The notes beneath the pieces were generated by a model, which saw nothing but the letters and a program-made list of their open reading frames with translations, did no database searches and was not told the origin of the DNA. A stretch of 64,000 bases of DNA, taken from assembly GCF_008831285.2 (NCBI RefSeq), contig NC_045138.2, positions 8,459,205-8,523,204 on the forward strand. Direction: 5' to 3'. Position numbers and translations under genes: made by a program. This DNA comes from Nymphaea colorata. Lineage: Eukaryota > Streptophyta > Magnoliopsida > Nymphaeales > Nymphaeaceae. Below, in pieces: positions 59,127-64,000 of this stretch (its first letter is position 1; every line of letters starts with the position of its first letter).

Positions 59127-59270
59127 AGTACTTGGAATTCGTATAAAAATCTTGTTAAATAAAAAAAAATCAAATTTTGACTTTTGGCTTCAAAAAAGTA
59201 GTTGGAATTTGTATAAAAATCTTGTTAAATTAAAAAAAATCAAATTTTAAGTTTTGGCTCCAAAACCCTC
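59127..59270. repeat. 70-bp tandem duplication
   Basis: Two units start near 59127 and 59197. Each has AGTAxTTGGAATTxGTATAA, AAATCTTGTTAAAT, an A-run and CAAATTTTxAxTTTTGGCT. Confidence 0.88.
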
Positions 59271-62599
<3,329 letters not shown>

Positions 62600-63960
62600 C
62601 TCCTTCAGCTGTAAATCTATATTTTTATTGCATTTGGATGATACCCCTTTCTCTGTTCATTTGGCATCCTTCTTCTCCCCTTTTTTTGGGGATCATCATT
62701 TCTTTAAACATAAAACTAAGAGGTACAACATGGTCTATCTCTTCTTCATTCCTACATACTCTGCAAAAGGGTTTGGAAAAATTGAAATTAGAGGTGTATC
62801 TGGACATGAAGACATGCCGTTTTCTTGTTCCCTTGCATCCTTAGTAACTCCTCCTTTCTGCTTTGGTTGTTCTCCTCGTTCTTGTCCCTCAACCTCATAT
62901 CTCTCATGTTTTTGCTGCTTTCTTTGTCCATTTCCTTTGTGGATGCTGATCCGCTATCTTCTTGCTTTGGCCTTTGGAACCTTGCTTCCTATTGCTGTTC
63001 CACTCATTTTGTTCACCCCACAAATAGATGGAGTCCTGCCAATAATTTTACAGCCTGCCAAGGATTCCGATGAGTTTCTTTTCCTTCTTTCGTATCCCCT
63101 TTGACATGCAAGAAGCCTCCAAATGTGTCATAGTTCCACCATGTCACAATAGTTTATGTGAGATTCATAAACCACTTCCTGCTCTTGCAATTTCCCTTCT
63201 CCCAACCCCAAATGGATTATAGGGATGGGCTTGAAGCCAATCAGAACCTGTACTGCCAGTCTAGCAAATCCCAATTTCCCCATGTTTCATGTACATTGAT
63301 CAACGATCACCAAATTTCCCCTCAAGGCTTTCACAATACTCCTAAATGCATCCTCATTCTAGTAGATCACTGATAAATTGGGCAATGGAATCCAGACGAC
63401 TACTATTTCAGCCTCATCAATCTTTATTTCTTGTTTGGGCTACTCTTAGCTCTGTATTGGAGTTTTATTACCGATCTTTTAGGCTTGTCTCTTGCTAATC
63501 ACCTGTATCTCCTATTCAGCATCAACCCTCATAGGAATCTGTTGCTACTGATTACAGAGACTTTTGGGTTGCCCACCATTATCCATTGCTTCCTCACAGT
63601 TTAAAAGACAAATATATAGTTGACAACTGACTTCCCTTGATTACCAATGAGCCCTGCAATTGCCGACAACTGAGATTGATGAAGCATTTGATTGAAGGCT
63701 TCTGGGTGAATACAAAGCATCGGTTGATCATGCTAAGAGAAATGTCCGCCTTGGGGACTCCCATGAAGTTGATTCTTCCTTCACGCTCTACACTTTATGC
63801 TCAATCTTTTTGATCATCTTCTCTAGCAGCCGTCGCCTTCTTTGGACTGGTTTCATTCTCTGATCCCCAGATAGTCACTAGGGTATCTAGATGCGTTTAT
63901 GATTAGCTACAATGCCCTTTTCCAGCCAATTCAACGATTGTAACTTAGAGCAGAAATCAT
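62600..63960 (-). pseudogene. Decayed L1-type LINE ORF1 remnant
   Basis: In minus sense, around 63340-63160 the reading GNLVIVDQCT, then GKLGFARLAVQV, IHLGLGEGKL and QEQEVVYE parallels plant L1 ORF1. There, a G-R-P-L-x-x-D-x-x-T block is followed by ARVCVEID and QEVVYE just before the zinc knuckle. Upstream, about 63600-63700 reads GLIGNQGKSVVN. Frame breaks and stops are frequent. The limits are approximate; the plus-strand frames here (62311-63104) are shadows. Confidence 0.5.
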
Positions 63961-64000
63961 TAAAAAAATATATGCCCACCAAAAAAAAATCATCATTTTT

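Overview
This is nuclear DNA from a flowering plant. Three genes of plant-specific or plant-expanded families with ordinary GT-AG introns can be assembled: an EXPP1-like secreted protein, an IQD (IQ67-domain) calmodulin-binding protein, and an R2R3-MYB of the TDF1/MYB35 tapetum type. Around them lie degenerate LTR retrotransposons, L1-type LINEs, an AT-rich MITE-like element and many AT/CT microsatellites. I cannot place the lineage; nothing looks specifically grass-like. There are no bacterial-type operons, no CRISPR array, and no rRNA or tRNA gene that I can support. Region 1-20.4 kb is a retrotransposon graveyard. A decayed Ty3/gypsy pol (minus strand, 1-1930) is followed by two diverged same-orientation long-LTR copies (R1 about 2180-4735, R2 about 5256-8935). 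Next comes a large imperfect palindrome in which two LTRs of the same superfamily meet 3' end to 3' end at 11781/11782 (A, plus sense; B, minus sense). To the right is a minus-strand element with a tRNA-iMet-type primer binding site (18388-18401), a short coiled-coil gag-like ORF1, a long unusual ORF2 with a 26-residue tandem repeat, no pol, and its 5' LTR (C, from 18405). LTR B (about 4 kb, if a candidate polypurine tract at 15822-15837 is right) would be longer than the internal region (about 2.6 kb). Region 20.4-25.4 kb is an L1-type LINE remnant split by a 5'-truncated Ty1/copia element (about 21930-24404). Region 26.9-30.2 kb is the EXPP1-like gene (minus, 3 exons, 245 aa), with a MITE-like element just upstream of its promoter. 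Region 35.3-39.6 kb is the IQD gene (minus, 6 coding exons, 420 aa), with a probable 5'-UTR intron and a GC-rich presumed promoter near 43.2-43.7 kb. Region 43.7-54.1 kb is AT-rich, gene-free and full of microsatellites, with a short GC-rich island at 52.6-52.86 kb. Region 54.2-57.0 kb is the TDF1-like MYB (plus, 3 exons, 391 aa). Downstream are a decayed copia pol (minus, 57.29-58.56 kb), a GC-rich island (58.69-59.11 kb), AT-rich DNA with a long AT/AC satellite, and a decayed LINE ORF1 (minus, about 62.6-63.96 kb). The three genes share no obvious pathway. The least familiar object is the short-internal, long-LTR element at 11.78-20.4 kb with its repeat-bearing ORF2 and the LTR palindrome next to it.
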